From: Bacilli bacterium
GTDB taxonomy: Bacteria; Bacillota_I; Bacilli_A; RF39; UBA660
Reading direction: 5' to 3'
Length of the DNA: 64,000 nt
Assembly (NCBI GenBank): GCA_028708945.1
Contig: JAQVXV010000006.1
Coordinates: 1-64,000, forward strand
The position numbers and the translations under genes were made by a program. Each line of letters opens with the position of its first letter. Position 1 is the first letter of the stretch. Shown one piece after another: positions 16,707 to 25,367 of the stretch. A model generated the notes under the pieces. It searched no databases, was not told the origin of the DNA, and was given only the letters and a program-made list of their open reading frames with translations.

Positions 16707-19122
16707 TTTTACCATCCTTTACAGCATTAAATATAAATATTACCAGTGCAATTAAAGATACTGCTAGTCCAATTTTTTTATATGGTGCTTCATAAGTTAT
16801 CTTTATTTCATAATCACCTTTTTTAATTTTAAAACCGATTAATCCATCATTAACTTCTTCATAGTCAGTTAATTCACCATTTAGGTAAATTTTATAACCT
16901 AAATCATATGGTACTTGTAAAATGAAATAACCATCTTGAGCACTGATTGTCCCGACTATATTATCTCCTTTTGTTAAATTTTTATCAATAGCAAAAGGAA
17001 TAATTTTTTGATTTAGTTCATTTTTATCTAAAGTATAAACTTTTATATTAGTAATTTCATAATGTCCTTTTGAAAACAAAATATTCAATATATCATTATT
17101 ATTATATAATAAATAATCGAATGTATAGTTTTGATTATGATATTTCCAACTACTACATGTAAGTTTATTTTTAACACCATTTATTGTAATTGATGTATCT
17201 GCAACACTACATTTTTCAGAATATAACATATCAAATCTAATAAAAAGTATTTGATCGTCACTGATATTAGTTTTAACTTGCATAGAACTGCTATCTTTTA
17301 TATTGAAATAATAGATTCCATTTTTATATTGCATATCAGTATTATTAGTTACTATTGAATAATCTAACTTTATTTTTTCAACTTTGCTATCAATAGTAGT
17401 TTTTGAATTTTTAACAACAGCACTTTTCATTATATGATAGATATTATCAGGATAATTTAATTTGTTATAATCTTCTATAGTAGTTGTTTCTGTTGTTATA
17501 TATCCAATTGGATAACTGTTATTGCTTAAATATAATTTAGAGTTATCTTGTTCTTGAAGTAAAGTATAGTCACTCCCTAATTCATAATTACTAACTATAT
17601 ATTTAACTCCCATATAATTATTAAACAATAGATTATCTGAAAAACTTGTAATTGATCTATTACGGTAGGTTATTGGATTATTAAATACATCAAAATAAAA
17701 ACGATTATATTTTTTATTAAAGACTGATGAATAAAGGTTAGTAGAATTATAATTTATATTGTAAATATTATTAACATTTAAAGAACTATCAATTAAATTA
17801 CCAGTGCGATAAATTGAATCATCAATAATTGTAACTCCTAAATCTTTTAATTTATCTTTTAATACTAACTCATCTTCTATATTAACCTTTAAAGAAAATA
17901 CAAAAAGAAGTATGATAGCAATATAAATTACTTTTTTATAGTATTTATATATTATTAATAATATGAAAGAAAATGCTAAATCATAATAAAACGACACTCT
18001 TGAAAAACTATCAGTAAACCAAGATAAAATAACAATAAATAAAATTGCTAAAAGTACTTTTTTGTATTCAAAATTTGAAATATTTTTTATAGATTCTGCA
18101 CTTAATAACATTACTAAAGGTATAAAAGGAATAAATACTTTTGTGTTTAAATATAGAGTCCCATTTAAAATATAATTAGTAATGGGCATTGTAAGTAATA
18201 ACAATATTGATATTGCTAAAAACTGATACTTTTTTTCTTTAAATAAAGAATTTAATATAAATAGGAGTGAAATTGCAGTTAATCCCATTGAATAGCCAGA
18301 ATATGTTAATGTATTAAAGCTAAAATTTGGAACTAATAAATTAATTAAATCAACTTGAGTAGTTGAATCTCTTCCATTTAATAAGGTATAAACTACTGGC
18401 AATAATATTATTGACGCCATTGAAATACCAATTATAATTGGATATAAAAATTTGAATCCTTCTTTTAAAAACTCTTTTAAAGATAATTTTTTTTGTTCTA
18501 AATAAACAAATATTCCATATATGACAATTGCTACTAAGGCACCAACACTGAAAAAATAATTAGTCATAATAATCAAAAAAACTGATAAAGTTAATAACCA
18601 CTTTTTGTTTTCTTTAAAGTATTTATCTACTCCCATTAAAGCCATTAAAATAAAAGGCATATAACTTACAAACATAATGTGTCGATGTGAATGAAAGATA
18701 ATTGGAGAAGCACATAAAAATATCATGGTTGCAATAAAACATGTGGAACTACTATAGTTTCTACTTTTTAACCATTTATATAATAATATGATATCTATGA
18801 TAACTATTAAAATAGAACTTATCATAATATAATCTATCATTTTAACAAATGGAAATAAGTAAGATATTAATATAACAGGATTTAATAATCCATAGTATGC
18901 AAAATAATAGATATTTTGCCCACTACCTAAATTAAAAGCATAATCAGGTAATAAATCAAAGGTATCATAAAACAATGTTCTAAAATACTCGGGGATAAAA
19001 AAATGTTGATTAGACCAATCTAAAGTTGATCCATAATAATAACCACCATTAGTAATTATGAGAACAATAAGTAATAAAAATAATGTTAATATACCTATAT
19101 TTATCAAATCTTTTTTTTCCAT
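16672..19122 (-). CDS. yfhO: YfhO-family GT-C-type membrane glycosyltransferase
   Basis: 816 residues with a dozen or more transmembrane helices in the first 430 residues, then a large extracytoplasmic beta-rich domain and a C-terminal anchor helix, the layout of the YfhO family (Pfam Bacterial membrane protein YfhO). The first outer loop holds STLDWSNQH, with Asp35 as the likely catalytic acid of a GT-C enzyme. In B. subtilis and Listeria YfhO-type proteins work with a CsbB-type glycosyltransferase and a GtrA flippase to add sugar to lipoteichoic acid; all three partners are adjacent and overlapping here. Acceptor polymer is inferred, not shown. Confidence 0.88.
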   Translation of the reverse strand: MEKKDLINIGILTLFLLLIVLIITNGGYYYGSTLDWSNQHFFIPEYFRTLFYDTFDLLPDYAFNLGSGQNIYYFAYYGLLNPVILISYLFPFVKMIDYIMISSILIVIIDIILLYKWLKSRNYSSSTCFIATMIFLCASPIIFHSHRHIMFVSYMPFILMALMGVDKYFKENKKWLLTLSVFLIIMTNYFFSVGALVAIVIYGIFVYLEQKKLSLKEFLKEGFKFLYPIIIGISMASIILLPVVYTLLNGRDSTTQVDLINLLVPNFSFNTLTYSGYSMGLTAISLLFILNSLFKEKKYQFLAISILLLLTMPITNYILNGTLYLNTKVFIPFIPLVMLLSAESIKNISNFEYKKVLLAILFIVILSWFTDSFSRVSFYYDLAFSFILLIIYKYYKKVIYIAIILLFVFSLKVNIEDELVLKDKLKDLGVTIIDDSIYRTGNLIDSSLNVNNIYNINYNSTNLYSSVFNKKYNRFYFDVFNNPITYRNRSITSFSDNLLFNNYMGVKYIVSNYELGSDYTLLQEQDNSKLYLSNNSYPIGYITTETTTIEDYNKLNYPDNIYHIMKSAVVKNSKTTIDSKVEKIKLDYSIVTNNTDMQYKNGIYYFNIKDSSSMQVKTNISDDQILFIRFDMLYSEKCSVADTSITINGVKNKLTCSSWKYHNQNYTFDYLLYNNNDILNILFSKGHYEITNIKVYTLDKNELNQKIIPFAIDKNLTKGDNIVGTISAQDGYFILQVPYDLGYKIYLNGELTDYEEVNDGLIGFKIKKGDYEIKITYEAPYKKIGLAVSLIALVIFIFNAVKDGKNGKNFSNNTLL

Positions 19123-19138
19123 CTTTACCTCTTTATGC

Positions 19139-19160
19139 TAAAAAAAGCACTTCCGTGCTT
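19139..19160 (-). terminator. Terminator of greA
   Basis: Minus-strand AAGCAC-GGAA-GTGCTT followed by seven T; the stem includes the greA stop codon. Confidence 0.85.
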
Positions 19161-19629
19161 AAGCTATCTTAACTACTTTTACTGAATATTTGCCATTTTC
19201 GCTTTCAACAACACCAATTTGACCAACTTTTTTTCCTAGTATTGCTTTTGCTAATGGAGATTCAAAAGATATCTTATTTTCAAACGGATCTGCTTCTTGA
19301 GATCCAACAATAAGATAAACTTCAGTATCTGCTTCTTCAACATATTCAATTGTTACTGAACTTCCTATGCTCACAACATCTTTCGCTTGTGGAGCAATAA
19401 GAATTGCATTTTCGATTAAATATTCTATTTCTTGAATACGGTTTTCTACCATTGCTTGTTCGTTTCTAGCTGCATCGTATTCAGCATTTTCACTTAAATC
19501 ACCTAAAGATCTAGCTTCTTTTAAAGCATTTATTACTTCAGGACGACGAATTTGTTTTAATTCATCTAATTCTTGTTGTAATTCGCTTAATCCTTCTTTA
19601 GTTAAGTATATCTCTTTAGTATTTGACAT
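19159..19629 (-). CDS. greA: Transcription elongation factor GreA
   Basis: Rescues backtracked RNA polymerase by stimulating transcript cleavage. 156 residues: N-terminal coiled-coil with the acidic tip (GDLSENAEYDAARNEQ, 43-58) and the C-terminal FKBP-like domain (ESPLAKAILGKKVGQ). RBS CGAGGTGAAA. It has its own TTGACA promoter, whose -35 overlaps the preceding gene's stop codon, and its own terminator. udk, which lies between trhP2 and greA in B. subtilis, is missing. Confidence 0.97.
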   Translation of the reverse strand: MSNTKEIYLTKEGLSELQQELDELKQIRRPEVINALKEARSLGDLSENAEYDAARNEQAMVENRIQEIEYLIENAILIAPQAKDVVSIGSSVTIEYVEEADTEVYLIVGSQEADPFENKISFESPLAKAILGKKVGQIGVVESENGKYSVKVVKIA

Positions 19630-19663
19630 AATTTCACCTCGTTTAAATATTTATAACTACAAA

Positions 19664-19692
19664 ATGATACTATATATTCAGAGTTTTGTCAA
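19664..19692 (-). promoter_or_regulatory. Promoter of greA
   Basis: Consensus TTGACA (19687-19692), 17-bp spacer, TATCAT (19664-19669) on minus. The -35 lies inside the last codons of trhP2 and inside a short inverted repeat (AGAGTT...AACTCT). Confidence 0.75.
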
Positions 19693-20882
19693 CTCTTTTT
19701 TAATCTTATCATATCATACGGAGATACGGTATTTTTTATTCTTATTTTTACTATTTGTTTAGGATGTTTAACAATATCTATAAGGTTATCATCCTCATCA
19801 TATATTTCATCAATTGTAATTGTAAAAGTATCAATCTTTGGACCAAATACTTCTACTACATCACCTTTGGAAAAATAATTTCTTTGTTCAATCGTTACAA
19901 TATCATCTTTTTGTTCTAATATCAATCCAACAAAATTTTGATTGGTTGTTTCTTCTCTACCATTATAATATTGACAAGTTTCAGAACAATTATTATCAAA
20001 AAATTGTACGACAGCATCGCGATTAGCACAATTCCTTAATATTCGTTCATAATCTTCATTGTATTCATATTTTTCTTTATTGTTAATATATTCATCTATT
20101 ATTTTACGATATACACTAACAATTGTCGCAATGTAATAAATTGAACGCATTCTTCCTTCTATTTTAAAACTTCTTATTCCCATATCAATCATTGTTGGTA
20201 TATGTTTTGCTAATGAAAGGTCTTTAGAACAAAAAGTGAATTTTTGATCACCTTTTAATTCTAACTTCTTTTCATCTAATAAATCAAAATCCCAACGACA
20301 TACTTGTGCACATCCACCTCTATTAGCATCTCTGTCTGTAAAAAAGTTGGATAATACACACCTTCCACTATATGAAGCACACATTGCCCCATGAATAAAT
20401 GTTTCTATTTCAATTGGAACTTTTGTAATTATCTCTTCAATTTCTTCTTTTGATGTTTCTCGACCTAAGACGATTCTAGTAATCCCCTCATTTTTCCAAT
20501 ATTCAGCTGCTTCATGGTTTAAAGTCGATTGTTGTGTCGATAGATGAAGTTCTAATGAAGTGTTTTCTTTTGCTAATTTTATTACAGCTGGATCACTTAC
20601 AATAATAGCATCAACTTGTAATTTTTCTAACTCTTTTAGATATTCTAACAATTGATCAACTTCTTTATTGTGAAGAATAATATTAACAGTAACATATACT
20701 TTTTTGTTTAATTTATGTGCGAATTCAATTCCTTCTTTTAAATCATCAAGGGTAAAATTTATTGCATTAGCCCTTAAACTAAACATTGTTCCACCAACAT
20801 ATACAGCATCTGCGCCGTATAATAATGCTACTTTTAATCTTTCTAAATCACCTGCTGGTGCTAATAACTCTGGTACTCTCAT
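19689..20882 (-). CDS. trhP2: U32-family tRNA 5-hydroxyuridine synthesis protein TrhP2
   Basis: Peptidase-U32-like protein that, with TrhP1, uses prephenate to hydroxylate U34 of tRNAs (ho5U). 397 residues: PELLAPAGDLERLKVALLYGADAVYVGG at the N-terminus, then the U32 signature with cysteines MCASYSGRCVLSNFFTDRD and GGCAQVCRWDF, IEGRMRSIYYIATIVSVYR, and a C-terminal beta domain. The cysteine set is suited to a 4Fe-4S cluster. The start overlaps trhP1 by 4 bases (ATGA). Orthologue of B. subtilis YrrO by sequence type and position. Confidence 0.92.
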   Translation of the reverse strand: MRVPELLAPAGDLERLKVALLYGADAVYVGGTMFSLRANAINFTLDDLKEGIEFAHKLNKKVYVTVNIILHNKEVDQLLEYLKELEKLQVDAIIVSDPAVIKLAKENTSLELHLSTQQSTLNHEAAEYWKNEGITRIVLGRETSKEEIEEIITKVPIEIETFIHGAMCASYSGRCVLSNFFTDRDANRGGCAQVCRWDFDLLDEKKLELKGDQKFTFCSKDLSLAKHIPTMIDMGIRSFKIEGRMRSIYYIATIVSVYRKIIDEYINNKEKYEYNEDYERILRNCANRDAVVQFFDNNCSETCQYYNGREETTNQNFVGLILEQKDDIVTIEQRNYFSKGDVVEVFGPKIDTFTITIDEIYDEDDNLIDIVKHPKQIVKIRIKNTVSPYDMIRLKKS

Positions 20883-21691
20883 TTTTTCACCTTATATATT
20901 GTTTCTTTATACAAAAATCCCTTATTGTTATATTTCTTATTTATATATGTACTATCATTATTTTTAAATGCCTCTAATACTTTATCAAAGTCTTCTATTA
21001 ATAAACTATTTAAAACAAAATATTCGATTTCTTCTAATTGTTTGATTTCTTCGATTCCATTTAATATATAGTTAGAATATAGACAGGTTGAATTATTATA
21101 TGTCAATGGATAAAGATTATTCTTATCTTTCAAATAATGAATTTTAGAATTATCTTTTAATTTAAAAGTTTTTAAATAGTTTTGCACTAAAGGTCTTTTA
21201 GATACAAACATCGGTAAATAACCAAAGATATTTAACAACATTTTCATATTAGTTTGAGACTTTATATCTTTTATTTCTTCAACTGTTATTTCACCTGAAA
21301 GATAAGTATAATTTACCCCTTTAGAATGCCAATATTCACAAGTAAAATAATTGGTTGTACTGTGTTCTTGACTCCATACTAAATCGTATTTTAAATTTAA
21401 TTTTTTATATAAATTAACTACTGCCATATCGTAATATAAAACACCTTTTATATTAATGTTATTTAATTTTAACATTATTTCTTTTAAATGTTCTAAATCA
21501 CTATTATGTATATTTTTATTTAATGAAACAAAAATATCTTTATTAGAGTTTTTTAAAACAAATTCAATAATAGTATCTATATCAAATGTTTTAGGCACAT
21601 TTACACTTAAATTATCTACTCCCAAGATAAATCCATCAGCATCTAATTCTAGATCTTTTGAATTACTTGGAATTACTAAAAATTTACTCAT
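20879..21691 (-). CDS. trhP1: U32-family tRNA 5-hydroxyuridine synthesis protein TrhP1
   Basis: 270-residue short U32 paralogue lacking the cysteine-rich second half of TrhP2, as does B. subtilis YrrN. TIM-barrel-like segments VDNLSVNVPKTFDIDTI, VLYYDMAVVNLYKKLN, DLVWSQEHSTTN, and NIFGYLPMFVSKRPLVQNY, which is typical of this branch. Works in complex with TrhP2. RBS AAGGAGGG. A hairpin with an A/T run just upstream could reduce read-through from trmR. Confidence 0.88.
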   Translation of the reverse strand: MSKFLVIPSNSKDLELDADGFILGVDNLSVNVPKTFDIDTIIEFVLKNSNKDIFVSLNKNIHNSDLEHLKEIMLKLNNINIKGVLYYDMAVVNLYKKLNLKYDLVWSQEHSTTNYFTCEYWHSKGVNYTYLSGEITVEEIKDIKSQTNMKMLLNIFGYLPMFVSKRPLVQNYLKTFKLKDNSKIHYLKDKNNLYPLTYNNSTCLYSNYILNGIEEIKQLEEIEYFVLNSLLIEDFDKVLEAFKNNDSTYINKKYNNKGFLYKETIYKVKK

Positions 21692-21704
21692 AATCCCTCC
21701 TTAT

Positions 21705-21725
21705 AAAAAAAGCCACTATTGTGGT
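21705..21725 (-). terminator. Weak terminator or attenuator between trmR and trhP1
   Basis: Minus-strand CCAC-AATA-GTGG, then CTTTTTTT, overlapping the trmR stop codon. The four-base-pair core is short, so partial read-through into trhP1 is likely. Confidence 0.45.
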
Positions 21726-22297
21726 TTCTTCTTACTGATACTTATACCATCGCCGACATCTACAAACTCAGTATCATATTCATTATTTTCTTTTAAGAAA
21801 TCAACAAAATTTGTTATTTTTTTTACAATTCCTCTTACATTTTTACTAGTTATTTCATCATATTTTGATACTAAACCATGAAATTTTAAATTGTCTGCTA
21901 TGATTACACCATTATCATTAATATTATTTTCATATTTATTAAAAAAATTAATGTATTGACTCTTAGCACCATCAATAAACAACATATCGAATTTATCATA
22001 AATATTTGTATCTAATGCATCAATATTTAATACTTCGATTCTATTTTCTAAACCCATTTCTTTAATATTTTTAATAGCTTCTTCATATCTTAATTCATCA
22101 CGTTCAAATGTTACTACTTTTATATCATCTCTTACTAAAGCCATTTTAATTGCTGAATATCCAATTGCTGAACCTATTTCTATAATTGTCTTTATATTAT
22201 TATCTAAAATATATTTATTTATATATTCAATACTTTCTTTTTCAATAATTGGTATATCATTTTCTTTAGCGTATTGTTCCATTTGTTCTATGCGCAC
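21716..22297 (-). CDS. trmR: tRNA 5-hydroxyuridine methyltransferase TrmR
   Basis: AdoMet-dependent O-methyltransferase converting ho5U34 to mo5U34. 193 residues, Rossmann fold with IIEIGSAIGYSAIKMA (motif I), FERDELRYEEA, and FDMLFIDGAKSQYINFF (metal-binding DGAK as in COMT-like enzymes), then VIIADNLKFHG. GTG start at 22297 with GGGAGGG eight bases upstream; overlaps mltG by 10 bases. Its position beside trhP1/trhP2 matches YrrM and supports the tRNA role. Confidence 0.9.
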   Translation of the reverse strand: MRIEQMEQYAKENDIPIIEKESIEYINKYILDNNIKTIIEIGSAIGYSAIKMALVRDDIKVVTFERDELRYEEAIKNIKEMGLENRIEVLNIDALDTNIYDKFDMLFIDGAKSQYINFFNKYENNINDNGVIIADNLKFHGLVSKYDEITSKNVRGIVKKITNFVDFLKENNEYDTEFVDVGDGISISKKKPQ

Positions 22298-23349
22298 CAG
22301 TTTCCCTCCCTTATCAATTGATTTTTTTTATTAAGGTGTTCATTGTATTTTTTATTATAGTATACTTTTCCACTACAATCAGCCAGAAAATATAAATAAT
22401 CATTTTTTTCTGGTTTGATTGCTGCTTCTAAAGATTCTATACTTGAATTTGCAATTGGGCCTACTGGAAGACCTGATAAACTAGAACATCTTGTATTATA
22501 TCCATTTGAACAATCATATAATTGTATATCTAGTAATCTTTGCGAAAAATCGTCAATTTTAGATCCGTAATACGTTGTAACATCACTTCCTAAAGTCATT
22601 TTAATATTTAAACGATTATAAAATACACCTGCTACACCTTTACGATCTAGTTTAGATTTTGACTCTAGTTCAATGATTGAAGATAATGTTAACATTTGAT
22701 GTACGTTATATTTACTGTCTTCAATTTCTGCTTTATATTTTGTTAATTCTTTATCCAGTTGGTTTAACATAATTTCAAATATTTGTTTAGAATCATATTC
22801 TGATAATATTTGATATGTATTTGGAAATAAATATCCCTCTAGTGGATAATATATTTCTTTGTTTAAAATGCTGTCTGTTAAAAACCAGTACTTAGGAATC
22901 AATGTTTTTATATATTCTTTATCAGTTGCCACTTTAATAACATCTTCGTATGTATTATCTGTTTTAGTAGAAATTATTTTAGCAATTCTACGCATGTTTA
23001 TTCCTTCTGGAAAAGTAATCATTACAGTATTTGCCACATCTTTTGTACCTTTTTCAAAGGTTTCAATAATTTCTTCTAAATTCATTGATTGGCTTAAATA
23101 ATAAATACCAGCTTGTAATTTAGTTGGCTTTTTTATTTTAACATATATTTTATAAATTAGTTCGGATTTGATTAGTTTTTTTTCATACAGAGAACTACTT
23201 AAAGATAAATAAGCCATTTTATCGCTTACTTCAAATTCTATTTTTGTATTATCATTACTTACCGGTTTTAACATTGAATTTATATAAATAAAAATTATCA
23301 AACTTAAAACAATGATAATTAAACCTAAAAACAATAATATTTTTTTCAT
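22288..23349 (-). CDS. mltG: Endolytic murein transglycosylase MltG
   Basis: Membrane enzyme that cuts nascent peptidoglycan strands and sets glycan length. 353 residues: N-terminal transmembrane anchor (3-26), LysM-like subdomain, then YceG domain with ITFPEGINMRRIAKII, LEGYLFPNTYQI, the catalytic Glu in LSSIIELESK, and GVFYNRLNIKMTLGSDVTTYYG and SSLSGLPVGPIANSS. Start overlaps the yrzB stop by one base (TAATG). Orthologue of YrrL. Confidence 0.95.
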   Translation of the reverse strand: MKKILLFLGLIIIVLSLIIFIYINSMLKPVSNDNTKIEFEVSDKMAYLSLSSSLYEKKLIKSELIYKIYVKIKKPTKLQAGIYYLSQSMNLEEIIETFEKGTKDVANTVMITFPEGINMRRIAKIISTKTDNTYEDVIKVATDKEYIKTLIPKYWFLTDSILNKEIYYPLEGYLFPNTYQILSEYDSKQIFEIMLNQLDKELTKYKAEIEDSKYNVHQMLTLSSIIELESKSKLDRKGVAGVFYNRLNIKMTLGSDVTTYYGSKIDDFSQRLLDIQLYDCSNGYNTRCSSLSGLPVGPIANSSIESLEAAIKPEKNDYLYFLADCSGKVYYNKKYNEHLNKKNQLIREGNWCA

Positions 23350-23633
23350 TATTCTTGTTTATTTTGCTCTCTAGCTTCAATTTGTAATTCTCCTAAAATT
23401 GTTTCAATAAGTTTCCATTCTTTTTCTGTTTCAATTGGTTCTAATTTTGTCTCTGGATCATTTGGATCAAAGATCGACGCAAATACTCTTGTATTTCCTT
23501 TTTCATCAAAAGTATTATCTGTATATACTATATAATTTTTTTGATTTTCATCAGATTCAAAAGTGAATAAAATTTCACATTCTACTTCTTTTCCTTCTTC
23601 ATTTAAAACTCTAAATACTAACTTATCATCCAT
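23349..23633 (-). CDS. yrzB: DUF1292 family protein YrzB
   Basis: 94-residue acidic protein of the DUF1292 family, with EVECEILFTFESDENQKNYIVYTD and a C-terminal helix. Function unknown in any organism I know; conserved beside ruvX and ireB in Bacilli. RBS AGAGGAT. Confidence 0.85.
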   Translation of the reverse strand: MDDKLVFRVLNEEGKEVECEILFTFESDENQKNYIVYTDNTFDEKGNTRVFASIFDPNDPETKLEPIETEKEWKLIETILGELQIEAREQNKQE

Positions 23634-23636
23634 TTT

Positions 23637-24056
23637 TTATCCTCTTTTCTTATCTAAATAATTTTGTAATATTATTGTGGCTGCTACAGAATCTACTTTT
23701 TCTTTTCTTTTTTTTCTAGACATATTTGATTCTATCATATAATTATGGGCTGAAACGGTTGATAATCTCTCATCCATTAATATTACTTCTTTTTTTAACT
23801 CTTTTTCAATCATTTCTTTAAATTGTAGTGTAATAGTTGCTCTTTCACCAATTGTATTGTTCATATTTTTAGGTAATCCTAAGATTAAACAATCTACTTT
23901 TTCTTTTTCAATTACTTCTTTTAAAACTAAAAGTAATGAACTATAATTTTCATTTTCAAAACGAATTACTTTGTAAGAATTGGCAATCGTCCCTGTTTTA
24001 TCACTTAATGATAACCCTAAAGTTTTAGTTCCTAAATCTAATCCTAAATAACGCAT
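23637..24056 (-). CDS. ruvX: Putative Holliday junction resolvase / pre-16S rRNA nuclease RuvX (YqgF)
   Basis: RNase H-fold nuclease implicated in 16S rRNA 5'-end processing. 139 residues with YLGLDLGTKTLGLSLSD (catalytic Asp at 6), ILGLPKNMNNTIGERA, MDERLSTVSAH and VDSVAATIILQNYL (last acidic residue). Start overlaps the ireB stop (TAATG). Confidence 0.94.
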   Translation of the reverse strand: MRYLGLDLGTKTLGLSLSDKTGTIANSYKVIRFENENYSSLLLVLKEVIEKEKVDCLILGLPKNMNNTIGERATITLQFKEMIEKELKKEVILMDERLSTVSAHNYMIESNMSRKKRKEKVDSVAATIILQNYLDKKRG

Positions 24057-24295
24057 TATTCTATATAAGATTTAACCATAACTTCTAAGATTTTCGATCT
24101 TTCGAATTTAGTCAATTTTGCCCTTGCTTCATTATGGCTTGAAATATAACCTGGATCTCCACTTAAAAGATAGCCAACTATTTGATTTATAGGGTTATAA
24201 CCTCTTTCATCTAATATTTGAATAACTTCTTTTAAAGTTTCTTCCACTAATTTTTCTTGTATTTCTTCACTACTGAATTCTTTAGTTTTATCCAT
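24056..24295 (-). CDS. ireB: IreB family regulatory phosphoprotein
   Basis: 79 residues, full family length (UPF0297/DUF965). Contains [35 protein letters not shown]-type core: [20 protein letters not shown] then [15 protein letters not shown]. In Enterococcus IreB is a substrate of the PASTA kinase IreK and controls cephalosporin tolerance. First gene of the ireB-ruvX-yrzB-mltG-trmR-trhP1-trhP2 operon; alaS, usually upstream, is not here. RBS GGGTGATA. Confidence 0.94.
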   Translation of the reverse strand: [79 protein letters not shown]

Positions 24296-24312
24296 ACTAT
24301 CACCCAGTTATA

Positions 24313-24341
24313 ATTTTATCATTTTATTTGATTTTTTTCAA
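24313..24341 (-). promoter_or_regulatory. Promoter of the ireB operon
   Basis: TTGAAA (24336-24341), 17-bp spacer, TG-A-TAAAAT (-10 at 24313-24318) on minus; back to back with the promoter of the divergent transglutaminase-like gene. Confidence 0.7.
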
Positions 24342-24346
24342 CATTC

Positions 24347-24374
24347 TTGACAAATTTCAAAAAAGTTATATACT
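24347..24374 (+). promoter_or_regulatory. Promoter of the transglutaminase-like gene
   Basis: Consensus TTGACA (24347-24352), 16-bp spacer, TATACT (24369-24374), 23 bases before the GTG start. Only five bases separate it from the divergent -35. Confidence 0.7.
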
Positions 24375-24397
24375 AATAACTCAAAAGGGAGGGTATT

Positions 24398-25339
24398 GTG
24401 GAGAAAAAGGAATTAAATGATAAAAAACTAATAATTAGACAATGCATTAAAAATTATATGGAAAATAAAAAATATGTCTTGATAAAAGAAATTCCTGATA
24501 AACCTATTTCAATAAAAGGTAGACGCAAAATAAATATTAAAGAAAAATTTAAACAAGCTCTTGTTTTTGCCTTTACTGTTATAGTTGTAGCAAGTTCAAC
24601 GACATTTATAACTAAAACAATAAATCTAATACATGATCAAAATGTCTATAAAGAAGAAATCAAACTATATGATGGTATTGTTGAAAATACTGCTCAGATG
24701 ATCAGAAATTTAAACATTACTGAACCAACCCAAATATTTAGTTTCTACATTGCTTTATTATCCAATAATTATTTTTCTAATACTCCCTTTACTTATAATG
24801 CCAAAAACAATTATGATATTGATGGTTCTTTTGGTATAGAGGTAATGACTGGTTCTGGTGCTTGTAGACATACGGCTGATTTATTAACTGATATATATAA
24901 AGAACTAGGATTTGAAGCCTATAATATGGTTAATTACTTTGAACTAGAAAATCAAAATGTTCTTTCTAAAACTCTACATAGTATTTATGGAAATCATGCT
25001 ATTACAATTGTCAATAACAACGGAACTTTATATGGTTACGATACTACTAATTTCATGGTTTATGATATTGATGGATTAAAGGCTAAGTCTTTAAATACTG
25101 ATCATATTGCTGTCATAAAACCATTTATAAGTTTAAATACTTTTTATACTAGTCCTGGTGATACAATGTCATTTTTAGAAGACATTACAAAAAATAAGCA
25201 AGAAATTGATAAAGAGGAAACATGGAACAACATACTAGAAGGATCAATAAAATACTTTATGAACAGTGAGTCTGTTATTGAGACACAATCATCAATTAAG
25301 CAAAAAATACTTAAAATTCAAGATAGATTTAAAAAATAA
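24398..25339 (+). CDS. Membrane-anchored transglutaminase-like protein
   Basis: 313 residues. After a basic cytoplasmic N-terminus (1-50) comes one transmembrane helix (about 53-73), then an outer domain. A papain-like transglutaminase core can be read: Cys156 in GSGACRHTADLL, His200 in YGNHAITIVNN and Asp215 in LYGYDTTN, in the correct order and spacing for a catalytic triad. Such domains act as transglutaminases, peptidases or cyclases, often on cell-wall substrates; the exact reaction is unknown. GTG start with RBS GGGAGGG. Monocistronic with its own promoter and a terminator shared with rsmD. Confidence 0.78.
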   Translation: MEKKELNDKKLIIRQCIKNYMENKKYVLIKEIPDKPISIKGRRKINIKEKFKQALVFAFTVIVVASSTTFITKTINLIHDQNVYKEEIKLYDGIVENTAQMIRNLNITEPTQIFSFYIALLSNNYFSNTPFTYNAKNNYDIDGSFGIEVMTGSGACRHTADLLTDIYKELGFEAYNMVNYFELENQNVLSKTLHSIYGNHAITIVNNNGTLYGYDTTNFMVYDIDGLKAKSLNTDHIAVIKPFISLNTFYTSPGDTMSFLEDITKNKQEIDKEETWNNILEGSIKYFMNSESVIETQSSIKQKILKIQDRFKK

Positions 25340-25367
25340 AACCAAGAATTATTTAGTTCTTGGTTTT
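25338..25367. terminator. Bidirectional terminator between the transglutaminase-like gene and rsmD
   Basis: 11-bp perfect stem (25338-25348 with 25357-25367, loop 8) with T-run on the right and A-run on the left; contains or abuts both stop codons. Confidence 0.87.
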
